A stretch of 61,818 nt of DNA from an uncultured Clostridia bacterium (GTDB lineage: Bacteria > Bacillota > Clostridia > Oscillospirales > Oscillospiraceae), in the NCBI GenBank assembly GCA_947173485.1, contig CAMWFH010000015.1, forward strand, positions 1 to 61,818, read 5' to 3'. The position numbers and the translations under genes are program-made. Below are positions 1 through 8,717 of this stretch, one piece after another. The notes below the pieces were generated by a model that saw only the letters and a list, made by a program, of their open reading frames with translations, was not told where the DNA came from and did not search any database. Position 1 is the stretch's first letter; every line of letters begins with the position of its first letter.

Positions 1-130
1 GTTCCGGGATGTCGGGGACAAATAGGAGCCAACAACACGCTTTATGAAACAATATGGGGGCGATCTGGAGACGGCATTTGCCGCGCTGGGCCGCTCCTTT
101 TACATACCAGAAGAAGGAGGCAGATACCAT

Positions 131-523
131 ATGGAACAAAGATTTCACGATTTCCACCGGGGCGAGCTTTACTACGCCGACCTGGACCCCGTGTTCGGGC
201 ATGAGCAGGGCGGGACCCGCCCGGTGCTGGTACTCCAGAATGATGTGGGCAACTACTATTCCCCCACGCTGATTGTCACGGCGGCGACCCGCAGGACCTT
301 CAAGAAGCCCTCCCAGCCGACCCATGTAGTGCTGGACGATGCGGAGGGGCTGGAGCCGTCACTATTCATGCTGGAGGTCATCCGCACTATCGACAAGCGG
401 CGGGTGCGGAGCTATGTGGGCAGGCTCACCGAGGAGCAGATGGAGCAGATCGACGCCGCCCTGCGGGTCAGCCTCCACTTGGACGAGGACGCCTTCCTCC
501 CCACGGAACTGGAGGCGCCCTGA
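131..523 (+). CDS. MazF/PemK-type mRNA interferase toxin
   Basis: This 130-residue protein has the N-terminal MazF/PemK signature (GELYYADLDPVFGHEQGG, then TRPVLVLQN). That loop and strand form the catalytic fold of sequence-specific endoribonucleases that cut mRNA. The start is set at 131 because AAGGAGG lies at 114-120; an in-frame ATG at 44 would add 29 residues without a better RBS. No MazE-like antitoxin is visible after it. The stop overlaps the next gene by 1 bp, so it is translated as part of the element's operon. A short in-frame stop at 23-25 ends an unseen upstream gene. The family is clear; whether it is an active toxin or a solitary regulator is not. Confidence 0.8.
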   Translation: MEQRFHDFHRGELYYADLDPVFGHEQGGTRPVLVLQNDVGNYYSPTLIVTAATRRTFKKPSQPTHVVLDDAEGLEPSLFMLEVIRTIDKRRVRSYVGRLTEEQMEQIDAALRVSLHLDEDAFLPTELEAP

Positions 524-1461
524 TGGACAGGCTCATCATCGACCCGGAGTTCCGGGACAAGATACCGCCGCTGACGGAGGACGAGTTCACCCTGCTGGAG
601 GAGAACATCCTGTCGGACGGGGCGGTCTTTTCGCCGCTCATCGTCTGGGACGGCACGATACTGGACGGCCACAACCGCTATGAGATCATCCAGAAGCACC
701 CGGAGCTGACCTATGCTGTCCAAAAGCTTGATTTTGATAATCGGTATGAGGCTATATCCTGGATTTGCAAACATCAGCTTGGCAGGCGGAACCTGACGCC
801 CCAGCAGAAGAAATATCTGATCGGGCAACGGTATGAGGCGGAGAAGCAGGCTCATGGAGGAGACCGAAAAAGCGCCGGCAAATCAACGGACAAAATTTGT
901 CCGTTGATTTCCTCACACCAAACTCGCGCTTCTATTGCACAAGAAGCCAAAGTCAGTGAAGGATTTGTTCAAAATGCAGCGGGCTATGCCAAAGGTGTCG
1001 ATGCCGCCGAAGAAGCCCTTCCCGGCATCAAGCAGGAAATACTCACAGGAACAATCAAGCCCACAGAAACAGCGGTAACCGCTGTCGCAAAGGCTGATCC
1101 GGAGGAACGCCCCCAGCTTGCCGCCGCATTGCGGACAAGCGATACAAAAACAGGTAGTGGCAGAAAAAAGCCCTCTGCTGAGACCCAGTACCACACGCCA
1201 AAGGTCTCCGCCCGAAAAGCGGACATGGAGAAGATCGCGGAGATTTCCGCTGAAATGGAGCGCCCGAAAGCGCCGGCCACGGAGGAGTCCCTGCTCCATT
1301 CCATAGAGGCGGAGGTTGTCTCGTTCACCGAGCTATGTGACCACTTCTTCCAGGAGTACCCAAGGCTCTTATCGGATGCCTGCTATAAGCAGGAGGTCAT
1401 CCGTATCATGCAGACAATGAAACAGTATATCTCAAAGATCGAGGGAGGATACACAGAATGA
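523..1461 (+). CDS. ParB/Srx-fold protein (ParB-like N-terminal domain)
   Basis: The N-terminal 60 residues contain the ParB-like pocket with DGHNR at residues 48-52, the nucleotide-binding motif of ParB/Spo0J-like proteins. A predicted HTH-like segment follows around residues 125-150 (SIAQEAKVSEGFVQNAA), then a lysine/proline-rich linker and an acidic C-terminus. At 312 residues it is near family length. It overlaps the toxin gene upstream and the next ParB-like gene downstream. In integrative elements such proteins are usually linked to maintenance or gene control; a CTPase activity is inference only. Confidence 0.75.
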   Translation: MDRLIIDPEFRDKIPPLTEDEFTLLEENILSDGAVFSPLIVWDGTILDGHNRYEIIQKHPELTYAVQKLDFDNRYEAISWICKHQLGRRNLTPQQKKYLIGQRYEAEKQAHGGDRKSAGKSTDKICPLISSHQTRASIAQEAKVSEGFVQNAAGYAKGVDAAEEALPGIKQEILTGTIKPTETAVTAVAKADPEERPQLAAALRTSDTKTGSGRKKPSAETQYHTPKVSARKADMEKIAEISAEMERPKAPATEESLLHSIEAEVVSFTELCDHFFQEYPRLLSDACYKQEVIRIMQTMKQYISKIEGGYTE

Positions 1462-2237
1462 ACACGAAAAATCTCTTTTGCCGGGAAGTCGTGCTGGACA
1501 GCCGGGAGCTGGTGATCCCCCGCACTACTTACCAGCGCACTTTGAACGAGGATCGGGTCCGCAGGATCGCCGCCGAGTTCGATGAGCGCATCGCCAACGA
1601 GCCGAAGGTCAGCAGCCGGGGCGGGCGCTACTATGTCTTTGACGGCCAGCACACCATCGCCGCCCGGAAGTTCCTGAACGGCGGGAAGGACCTGCCCATC
1701 CGCTGCAAGGTGTTCTACGGCCTGACCGAGAGCGATGAGGCGCTGCTGTTCGCCCAGCAGACGGGGGCCTCCGCCAGCCTGACCGCCGGGGCGAGGTTCC
1801 GGGCGCTCATTTTCGGCGGGGATGAGAACGCTATGGCGTTCCTGAAAGCAACGGAGGACGTGGGTCTCTGCGTGGACTATAAGCAGACCAGGGGCGCGAA
1901 GCGGCTGGCCTGCATCAGCACCGCCTTCGGCCTGTTCCAAAAGGTCGGGGATGTGGTGTACCGGGAGGCGATGCAGTCCATCGTGGACGCCTGGAAGGGA
2001 GACCCGGACTCCCTCCGGGCGGAGACGGTGCAGGGCGTGGTGGAGTTCGTGGACCTCTACCGTGGGGAGTACAGCCGCAAACGGCTGGTGACGCGGCTGC
2101 GCCAGATGGACCCGGTGGTGATCTTCCGGGAGGGCCGGGCCATGACGAGCCTGCCGGGGTACAAGCGGTATCTCTACCAGGTGTACCGCATCTACAACGG
2201 CTCCAGCGCAAAGACCGCCCTGCCCATGAAGTTCTGA
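1458..2237 (+). CDS. ParB-like protein, probably DUF6551 family
   Basis: The 259-residue product starts 4 bp inside the preceding gene (ATGA overlap), with AGGGAGG just upstream. It carries FDGQHT at residues 61-66, a variant of the ParB/sulfiredoxin pocket, preceded by YQRTLNEDRVRRIAAEFD, as seen in the ParB-like DUF6551 group. The C-terminal half is helical and lacks a recognised DNA-binding motif. Two consecutive ParB-fold genes suggest a pair acting together in element maintenance, but no parA or parS is visible. The family assignment is from memory of conserved motifs. Confidence 0.65.
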   Translation: MNTKNLFCREVVLDSRELVIPRTTYQRTLNEDRVRRIAAEFDERIANEPKVSSRGGRYYVFDGQHTIAARKFLNGGKDLPIRCKVFYGLTESDEALLFAQQTGASASLTAGARFRALIFGGDENAMAFLKATEDVGLCVDYKQTRGAKRLACISTAFGLFQKVGDVVYREAMQSIVDAWKGDPDSLRAETVQGVVEFVDLYRGEYSRKRLVTRLRQMDPVVIFREGRAMTSLPGYKRYLYQVYRIYNGSSAKTALPMKF

Positions 2238-2248
2238 GACAGTTGACG

Positions 2249-2280
2249 GGAGCGTCTGCCCTCCGGGGCGGGCGCTCCCT
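2249..2280 (+). promoter_or_regulatory. Hairpin with shared 17-mer, copy 1
   Basis: GGGAGCGTCTGCCC and GGGCGGGCGCTCCC form a stem around TCCG between the second ParB-like gene and the radical SAM gene. There is no T-run, so it is not a standard intrinsic terminator. The segment at 2251-2267 is identical to 3247-3263 in the next intergenic gap. CCTCC in the hairpin could pair with the AAGGAGG of the following gene. Confidence 0.5.
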
Positions 2281-2304
2281 GCTATTCCACAAGGAGGTGG
2301 GCTT

Positions 2305-3210
2305 TTGAAGATCGGGCTTATTGATGTGGACAGCCATCGGTGGCCGAACCTGTGCCTGATGAAGCTGTCCGCCTGCCACAAGGCCCAGGGAGACGATGTG
2401 GAGTGGTGGACGCCGGAGGGACGGTATGACCTCGTTTATAAGAGCCGGGTGTTCACGGACACCTACTCCAAGGACAGGATCACCGTCACCAATGCCGACA
2501 AGCTGGTCTGCGGCGGCACCGGCTACGGTCCGGGGCCAAATTTGCCGGACGCCGTGGAGCATACCCGCCCTGACTACGGCCTCTATCCGCAGTTCCCGGA
2601 CACGGCTTACGGCTTTTTGACAAGGGGCTGCCCGAACCGCTGCGGCTTCTGCGTGGTGTCCGGGAAGGAGGGCGCAGAGAGCGTCCATGTGGCCGACCTC
2701 TCCGAGTTCTGGGACGGGCAGAAGGAGATCAAACTGATGGACGCCAACCTGCTGGCCTGCCCCGACCATGAGCGGCTGATCGGGCAGCTTGCCGACAGCC
2801 GCGCCCTGGTGGACTTCTCCCAGGGGCTGGACATCCGCCTCATCACGCCGGACAATGCGGCGCTCCTGAACAGAGTCCGCACGAAAACCATCCATTTCGC
2901 GTGGGATAACCCCAATGTTGACCTGACCGGCTGTTTCCAGCGGTTCTCGGAGCTGTCAAAAATAAGGGACTTCCGGCGCAAACGGGTCTATGTGCTGACG
3001 AACTACAACAGCACCCATGAGCAGGACCTCTACCGGGTGGACACCCTGCGCCGCATGGGGTATGACCCCTATGTCATGGTCTATGAGCGGCCCACAGCGC
3101 CGCCCATCACCCGGTATCTCCAACGGTGGGTGAACAACAAGAGGATTTTCCGTACCGTGGAGCATTTTGCGGACTATGAGCCGGTGAAGAAGCTGGGCGG
3201 GGATGGATAA
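2305..3210 (+). CDS. Radical SAM protein
   Basis: The 301-residue protein has a CX3CX2C iron-sulfur motif at C109, C113 and C116 (TRGCPNRCGFC), the hallmark of radical S-adenosylmethionine enzymes. An N-terminal segment before the cluster resembles a truncated B12-binding-like domain, and the remaining TIM-barrel strands follow. The start is TTG at 2305, fixed by AAGGAGGTGG at 2291-2300 and by MKIGLIDVDS, a typical beginning. It sits in the element operon between ParB-like genes and recombinases. No substrate protein or partner identifies its chemistry; a modification role in element biology is possible but unproven. Confidence 0.8.
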   Translation: MKIGLIDVDSHRWPNLCLMKLSACHKAQGDDVEWWTPEGRYDLVYKSRVFTDTYSKDRITVTNADKLVCGGTGYGPGPNLPDAVEHTRPDYGLYPQFPDTAYGFLTRGCPNRCGFCVVSGKEGAESVHVADLSEFWDGQKEIKLMDANLLACPDHERLIGQLADSRALVDFSQGLDIRLITPDNAALLNRVRTKTIHFAWDNPNVDLTGCFQRFSELSKIRDFRRKRVYVLTNYNSTHEQDLYRVDTLRRMGYDPYVMVYERPTAPPITRYLQRWVNNKRIFRTVEHFADYEPVKKLGGDG

Positions 3211-3246
3211 GATGCCTTGCTGAGGAAGTTTTGAAAATCTGAGAGA

Positions 3247-3320
3247 AGCGTCTGCCCTCCGGGACGGACGCTCCTCTTTCTTTTATAGGAACGTCCAGTG
3301 ACACAAAAAGGAGGGCAGAC
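3247..3320 (+). promoter_or_regulatory. Hairpin copy 2 with possible RBS-sequestering pairing
   Basis: Copy 2 of the shared 17-mer (3247-3263) can fold on itself with GGACGGACGCT just downstream. GTCTGCCCTCC at 3250-3260 is also a perfect 11-base complement of GGAGGGCAGAC at 3310-3320, which contains the ribosome binding site of the gene starting at 3324. The two pairings exclude each other. This could couple translation of the small downstream gene to a structural switch; seen in sequence, function inferred. Confidence 0.45.
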
Positions 3321-3323
3321 AGC

Positions 3324-3578
3324 ATGATAAAACAGACAGGTTTCAGTTTCCAGGACGCAGACATCCGCAGTATTGACCGCTCTCAGCTGGCTGACCGCAG
3401 CCAGATTCACATTGACAAGGGCATGGAGCGGGAGGAACGAATCCGCGAGTTCTGCCGCCAGACCAACTACCACCCGGACTGCATGGTCATTGACGGCGTG
3501 GTGGTTCTGAGCCGCTTCTCCCGGTCGGATGTCACCATTGAGGACTGCATCTGCGCCGCCGTCAGGAACGCCGGATAG
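3324..3578 (+). CDS. Small conserved element protein (DUF6870-like)
   Basis: An 84-residue acidic protein with a strong RBS (GGAGGG at 3310-3315) 8 bases before ATG. It contains a region after residue 50 (CMVIDGVVVLSRFSRSDVTIE) that looks like a small beta-rich fold. Proteins of this kind are often found just before serine recombinases in Clostridial elements; I recall the label DUF6870 but cannot verify it. No catalytic motif, signal peptide or membrane segment is present. A recombination directionality factor is one possibility given its place before three recombinases, but nothing in the sequence proves this. Confidence 0.55.
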   Translation: MIKQTGFSFQDADIRSIDRSQLADRSQIHIDKGMEREERIREFCRQTNYHPDCMVIDGVVVLSRFSRSDVTIEDCICAAVRNAG

Positions 3579-3673
3579 GGCGGCGCGGCGACATCCTCGA
3601 CTTTACCAGTGGAACGGCGCTATTCTGGCGGTGGTGGGACACACCCACGAATACTCAGACAGGAGGGAACAAA

Positions 3674-5302
3674 ATGGCAGGACGGATTTGGAATGTGGCC
3701 GCCTATATGCGCCTTTCCCGTGAGGACGGGGACAAAGAAGAATCCAACAGTATCGGCAGCCAGCGGGACATGATCCGCGACTTTATCCTGAAACGGGAAG
3801 ATATGGTGGTGGTACGGGAGTATGTGGACGACGGTTTTTCTGGGGTGAGCTTCGACCGCCCCGGTTTCCAGCGGCTCCTGAAAGACCTGGAAGCGAAAAG
3901 GATCGACTGCATCGTGGTCAAGGATTTTTCCAGGTTTGCGAGGAACTACATCGACAGCGGAAGGTATCTGGAAAAGATATTCCCCAGCATGGGGGTACGG
4001 TTCGTATCCATCAACGACAACTATGATTCCAGCGGCGCACGTTCGCAGTCGGATGCGCTGATCGTGCCGTTCAAGGGCATCCTGAACGATGCATACTGCA
4101 AGGACATTTCCATGAAGATTCGCAGCCAGCTGGACATCAAGCGCAAGACCGGCGACTTCATCGGCGCGTTCTGTACCTACGGCTACCGGAAGTCCCCGGA
4201 GAACAAGAACCGGCTTGTGGTGGACGAGGAGGCCGCCAGGGTGGTGGAGATGATCTTCCGCCTGCGTATCCAGGGCATGACCAACTCCAGCATCGCCGCA
4301 CGGCTCAACAGCATGGGCATCCCCAGCCCGTCCGCATACAAAGCGGGCAAGGGGATGAACTACCGTTCCGGCTTCCGCGTTGCGGGGCAGGCCGGTTGGA
4401 CGGCGGTAGCCATACGCAGGGTGCTGACAAACGAGGTCTATGTCGGCACTCTCATCCAGCATAAGCGCGGGACGCCGAATTACAAGGTCAGGAAAGAGAT
4501 CCAGTATGATGAGTCCGACTGGATCATCATCCCCAACAGCCACCAGCCCATCATCGAGCAGACTGACTTCGACACTGTGCAGTCCCTGCTGAAACGGGAT
4601 GTGCGGCTTGCCCCGTCAAGGGAGGAGCTGTATCTCTTTTCCGGCTTTGTCTACTGCGGCGGGTGCGGCCACTGCATGGTGCGTAAGACGGTCCCGTCCA
4701 AAGGCAGAACCTACCACTACCTTGTCTGCTCCACCCACAAGGCAGGGCAGGGCTGCTCCGCCCACAGCTTCAGCGAGAAGAAGCTGGAGAAGATCGTGTT
4801 CACCCTGCTCCATGACCATATCGGGCAGATCTGTGAGGTGGGCAGGACGCTGGCGTATATCGCGTCCCTCCCAGAGAGCCGGAGGGAGATATTCAACTAT
4901 GACGCACAGATTGAGCGACTGAACGGGGAAATCAGGAAGTACCAGGATCTGAAACTGAACCTATACGGCGACATGGCGGACGGCATCATCAGCAAAGAGG
5001 AATATACGGAGTTCCGGGCTGGGTATGACCGCAAGATAGCGGAACGCCAGCAGAGCCTCCGCCTTTTGGAGGAGGAGCGGACGCAGGCGGTCAGGGACAA
5101 CGAGGAGGACATCCCCTGGATACGCCTGTTCCGCCAGTATGAGAACATCACCGAGCTGCACCGCCATGTGCTGGTCAACCTGGTGGAGAAGATCGTCATC
5201 TATGACGCACAGCACGTTGAGGTATTCTTCCGCTACCAGGATAAATTTGAAAAGGCGCTGCAATATATCCGCCGCATGGACGGCATGAAAGAGGAGGCGT
5301 GA
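3674..5302 (+). CDS. Large serine recombinase 1
   Basis: The 542-residue protein has an N-terminal resolvase domain with catalytic Ser15 (YMRLS) and the nearby arginine-containing SIGSQRDMI segment. A recombinase domain follows at about residues 165-290, then a zinc ribbon with CGGCGHC and a later cysteine pair near residues 330-365, and a coiled-coil C-terminus. These enzymes cut att sites with 2-bp staggered ends and join them through a phosphoserine link. The RBS ACAGGAGGG precedes ATG. It is the first of three adjacent recombinases; all key residues are intact, so activity is expected. Confidence 0.95.
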   Translation: MAGRIWNVAAYMRLSREDGDKEESNSIGSQRDMIRDFILKREDMVVVREYVDDGFSGVSFDRPGFQRLLKDLEAKRIDCIVVKDFSRFARNYIDSGRYLEKIFPSMGVRFVSINDNYDSSGARSQSDALIVPFKGILNDAYCKDISMKIRSQLDIKRKTGDFIGAFCTYGYRKSPENKNRLVVDEEAARVVEMIFRLRIQGMTNSSIAARLNSMGIPSPSAYKAGKGMNYRSGFRVAGQAGWTAVAIRRVLTNEVYVGTLIQHKRGTPNYKVRKEIQYDESDWIIIPNSHQPIIEQTDFDTVQSLLKRDVRLAPSREELYLFSGFVYCGGCGHCMVRKTVPSKGRTYHYLVCSTHKAGQGCSAHSFSEKKLEKIVFTLLHDHIGQICEVGRTLAYIASLPESRREIFNYDAQIERLNGEIRKYQDLKLNLYGDMADGIISKEEYTEFRAGYDRKIAERQQSLRLLEEERTQAVRDNEEDIPWIRLFRQYENITELHRHVLVNLVEKIVIYDAQHVEVFFRYQDKFEKALQYIRRMDGMKEEA

Positions 5303-5305
5303 GCT

Positions 5306-7030
5306 ATGGGACGCAGACGCAGAAAGACTTATACGGAACTGGAACAGGGTGTACAGCAGCCCGTATGTGCTGGAGAGCTGCAGGAATGGCCGGCCGCCAT
5401 CTATGCCCGCCTCTCGGTGGAGAACAGCGGCAAGGATGATAAGGGGGAATCCATTGAGGGGCAGACGGAACTTTGCCGGGACTACATAGAGGAACATCCC
5501 TATCTGCACCTTTATGACACATATATCGACAACGGCTGGACCGGCACCAATACCGACCGCCCCGCGTTCCAGCGGCTTTTGGGAGACATTGAGAAAGGAA
5601 AGGTAAAGGCGCTGGTCATCAAGGATTTTTCCAGATTCTCCCGCGATTACATCGAGGCGGGCAACCTGCTGGAAAATGTGTTCCCATGCCTGGGTGTGCG
5701 GTTCATCTCCGTTGCAGACCGCTATGACAGCTTCGAGACGGACGGCTCCTCGGAGAGCCTGCTGATCCCGCTGAAGAACCTGATCAACAGCTACTATTCT
5801 ATCGACATCTCCCGGAAGGTTGCCACGGCGATCCAGGCGAGACAGTTGGCGGCGGCCTACATCCCCAGCATGATCCCTTACGGGTATATCAAGTCCAGGA
5901 CACAGGAATACCGCTTTGAGCCTGACCCGGAGACACGGGATGTGGTAGCGAGGATATTCCAGATGCGGATAGATGGTGTGCCGCTGAATCGGATCGCGGG
6001 GACCCTCCAGGCGGAAGGCATCCCCTCTCCCGGCAAACTGCGGTATTTGCGCGGCACGACCACCGATAAGCGGTATGCGGACAGCAGATGGTCGGCGCAG
6101 CTGGTCAAGCAGATACTCCGCAACCCCACCTATCTGGGAAACCTGGTGTTTGGCCGGATGCCCACCGCCCTATATCTGGGGAAACCCAAGTACCAGTCAG
6201 AGTTTGACGAGAGCAAATGGCGCATCCTGAAGGGGATGCACGAACCGCTGGTGACGCGGGAGGTTTTCGACAAGGCCGGGGCCATGGCGGAGCGGGGGCG
6301 GAAAGCATGGGAGGAACGGCTGGCGAAGGGTGCGGAGCGCCGCGCCGCCGACATACCGCTGTTCCGGGGCATCCTGTTCTGCGGGGACTGCGGCTCACAG
6401 ATGCGCTACTCCCGGTGCTACCATGACGGAAAAATCCACGGCAGCTATTACTGCGGCGCGTATGATTACGGGCGGTGCGCCGGACGGCATACCATCTCCC
6501 AGGAAAAGATGAAAAAGATCGTGTGGCAGTCCATGCAGGACCAGATGCTCCTCTACTGCGAGTACCGGAAGATACCGGAACTCCTGCAAAATAAGGGCGG
6601 TTCCGGCCAGCTTGAGGAGTGCCGGAAAGAGCTTCAAAGCCTGTCCGTACAGATAAACAGCCGCAGGGCAAAACGGGAGCGGCTGTATGAGGACTTTACG
6701 GACGGCATCCTCTCCCCGGAGGAGTATATGGCGGTCAAGAAAAAATACGATGACGAATACCAGGAGCTGAGCGCAAAGGCCAATGAGGTGCAGGCAAGGA
6801 TGATCCGGCTGAAAAAGTCCTTCTCCAGCGGCAACCCGTGGCTGAAGTCCATGGGGATGCTGGAGGGGAAAACAGAGGTCACTATGGAGCTTGTGACGGC
6901 GCTGATTGACCGGCTCACCATCTATCAGGATGGGGACGGTGGCCTTCGTCTGGAGATCGAATACAAGTACAGGGAAGACGCGGCGCTCTTGGAGTCCGCC
7001 CGCGAGGAACTGGAAGGAGGGACTGACTGA
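5306..7030 (+). CDS. Large serine recombinase 2
   Basis: At 574 residues this is the longest of the three. A 30-residue basic extension (MGRRRRKTYTELEQ...) precedes the resolvase domain, whose catalytic serine is Ser37 (YARLS). The recombinase domain and a zinc ribbon (CGDCG, later YYCGAYDYGRC) follow, then a C-terminal coiled coil. The start lies 3 bp after the stop of recombinase 1 and its stop overlaps the start of recombinase 3, so the trio is translated as one unit. Sequence differs clearly from its neighbours, so this is an old diversification rather than a recent tandem copy. Confidence 0.95.
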   Translation: MGRRRRKTYTELEQGVQQPVCAGELQEWPAAIYARLSVENSGKDDKGESIEGQTELCRDYIEEHPYLHLYDTYIDNGWTGTNTDRPAFQRLLGDIEKGKVKALVIKDFSRFSRDYIEAGNLLENVFPCLGVRFISVADRYDSFETDGSSESLLIPLKNLINSYYSIDISRKVATAIQARQLAAAYIPSMIPYGYIKSRTQEYRFEPDPETRDVVARIFQMRIDGVPLNRIAGTLQAEGIPSPGKLRYLRGTTTDKRYADSRWSAQLVKQILRNPTYLGNLVFGRMPTALYLGKPKYQSEFDESKWRILKGMHEPLVTREVFDKAGAMAERGRKAWEERLAKGAERRAADIPLFRGILFCGDCGSQMRYSRCYHDGKIHGSYYCGAYDYGRCAGRHTISQEKMKKIVWQSMQDQMLLYCEYRKIPELLQNKGGSGQLEECRKELQSLSVQINSRRAKRERLYEDFTDGILSPEEYMAVKKKYDDEYQELSAKANEVQARMIRLKKSFSSGNPWLKSMGMLEGKTEVTMELVTALIDRLTIYQDGDGGLRLEIEYKYREDAALLESAREELEGGTD

Positions 7031-8670
7031 TGACGGTATGCTTTTATATCCGGCTTTCCAGCGCCGATGATGACATCCGGCTCAAAGCCGAGAGCGACAG
7101 CGTTTCCAACCAGAGGGCCTTGCTGACGCAGTATCTGGCTTCCCGCCCGGAGTTTTCCGGCTATGAGCCGGTCGAGTTCGTAGACGATGGATTTTCGGGA
7201 ACGAACGGGGACCGCCCCGCCTTTGAGCGGATGATCAGCTTCGTCCGTGACCGTGGCTCCAAACTCATCCTCTGCAAGGACCTGTCCCGTTTTTTCCGGG
7301 ATTATGTGGAGATCGGCGAGTACCTGGAGCGGGTGTTCCCTACGTTGGGTGTGCGGCTTCTGGCCGTGAATGACGGCTATGACTCCGATGATTACAAAGG
7401 CACAACGGCAGGGCTGGATGTGGTGATGAAGTGCATCGTCTACAGCTTTTACAGCCGCGACCTTTCGCAAAAGGTACGGACAGTCCTTGAAGCTAAAGCG
7501 AGAAAAGGAAAGTTCATTGGCGCCTACGCTCCCTATGGCTTCCTGAAAGACCCGGAGGACAAGAACCATCTGATTGCCGACCCGGTAGCCGCCAAGGTCA
7601 TCCAGCGGATATTTTCCATGGCGGTGAGCGGTCATACCACGGGTGAGATCGCAAAGGCTCTGAACGCCGGCCATGTGGAGACCCCCGCCCAGCATTTCCA
7701 CCGGCTGTTCCCGGAATCGGAAAAGTTCAGGAAACGGGTATCCGAGCAAAAGGGCTGGGACTGGAACAGCGTCATCAAGATTTTGAAGCGGGAGGAATAC
7801 ACCGGCGCGGCGGTGAGCCATAGGAAGAACTGGAAACGGATCGACAACCGCCACACAGTCCAGAACGACCCGGACGAGTGGATCATCGTCCCTGGCTGCC
7901 ATGAGGCCATCGTATCCAGAGAAACTTATGAGCAGGCACAGGCGGCGATACTTGGTAAAGGGAAATATAAACGGGAGGCGCTGGACTATCCGCTCCGCTC
8001 CCTTGTCCGCTGCGGCTGCTGTGGGCGGATCATGTCGAGGGCAAGGGGGGATAAGAAAAGAGGACGGTTTTACAAATGCGACAAGTCCGCAAGTGTTCAA
8101 GGTACGTCCTGCCCCATCGGGGAACGCTTCTATGAGGCGGAACTGGAGCGGCTGGTAACTGCATCGCTTTCTCAGATCTTGCAGACAGTCCTCGATGAGG
8201 ACAAGCGTTTGCGGAAAGTGGCGGCCAGCACAAAAGGGACTGCGGAAAACATCCGGCTTTCCATCGGTAAAATGGAACAGCAGATGAAGAAAAATGCCGC
8301 GGATAAGATGGCGGCATATGAGCGGTATTCTGAGGGCGAGATCACCCGTGAGAGTTTTATCCGGGAGAAGGACAGGCTCATGGCAGAAAACGCGGCACTG
8401 GAGGAACAGCGGGTCAGCCTGGAAAAACGGCTTGCCGACCTGACGGCGGCATCCTCCCCCGAACTCCATGAGACCGCAGTGGCGGCGGACTTGTTCCTTG
8501 GAGCGGGGAATGTGACAAACCAGATGCTGCTCCAATTTATCGAGCGGGTGAACGTATACTCCGGCATGAGGGTCGAGATCGTCTACAAGTTCAGTGACCC
8601 GTTCATGCAGTCGCTCCAAACGCTCCTGGACGGCGAAACGGCAGAGGAAAAACCTGATATTGGCTCCTGA
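7030..8670 (+). CDS. Large serine recombinase 3
   Basis: A 546-residue recombinase with catalytic Ser10 (FYIRLS), recombinase domain, a zinc ribbon (CGCCGRIMSR, then FYKCDKSASVQGTSCP) and a coiled-coil tail. It overlaps the previous gene by 1 bp (TGATG). It lies at the extreme end of the element: its stop is only about 50 bp from the disrupted methyltransferase. Having three full recombinases suggests either a heteromeric integrase or division of labour between integration and excision; neither can be decided here. Confidence 0.95.
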   Translation: MTVCFYIRLSSADDDIRLKAESDSVSNQRALLTQYLASRPEFSGYEPVEFVDDGFSGTNGDRPAFERMISFVRDRGSKLILCKDLSRFFRDYVEIGEYLERVFPTLGVRLLAVNDGYDSDDYKGTTAGLDVVMKCIVYSFYSRDLSQKVRTVLEAKARKGKFIGAYAPYGFLKDPEDKNHLIADPVAAKVIQRIFSMAVSGHTTGEIAKALNAGHVETPAQHFHRLFPESEKFRKRVSEQKGWDWNSVIKILKREEYTGAAVSHRKNWKRIDNRHTVQNDPDEWIIVPGCHEAIVSRETYEQAQAAILGKGKYKREALDYPLRSLVRCGCCGRIMSRARGDKKRGRFYKCDKSASVQGTSCPIGERFYEAELERLVTASLSQILQTVLDEDKRLRKVAASTKGTAENIRLSIGKMEQQMKKNAADKMAAYERYSEGEITRESFIREKDRLMAENAALEEQRVSLEKRLADLTAASSPELHETAVAADLFLGAGNVTNQMLLQFIERVNVYSGMRVEIVYKFSDPFMQSLQTLLDGETAEEKPDIGS

Positions 8671-8717
8671 CTGGCAGTGCCAACGGTCAGTCAGGAAAGC
8701 CAAAAATTTTTAGTCCG

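Noticed and set aside
44..130. N-terminal extension or antitoxin before MazF
   Set aside because: The extra 29 codons lack an RBS and resemble no antitoxin; the RBS at 114-120 supports start 131.
6925..8703. Long minus-strand reading frame of 592 codons opposite recombinase 3
   Set aside because: It mirrors the recombinase frame, has no RBS and no recognisable domain; it comes from GC-rich codon bias.
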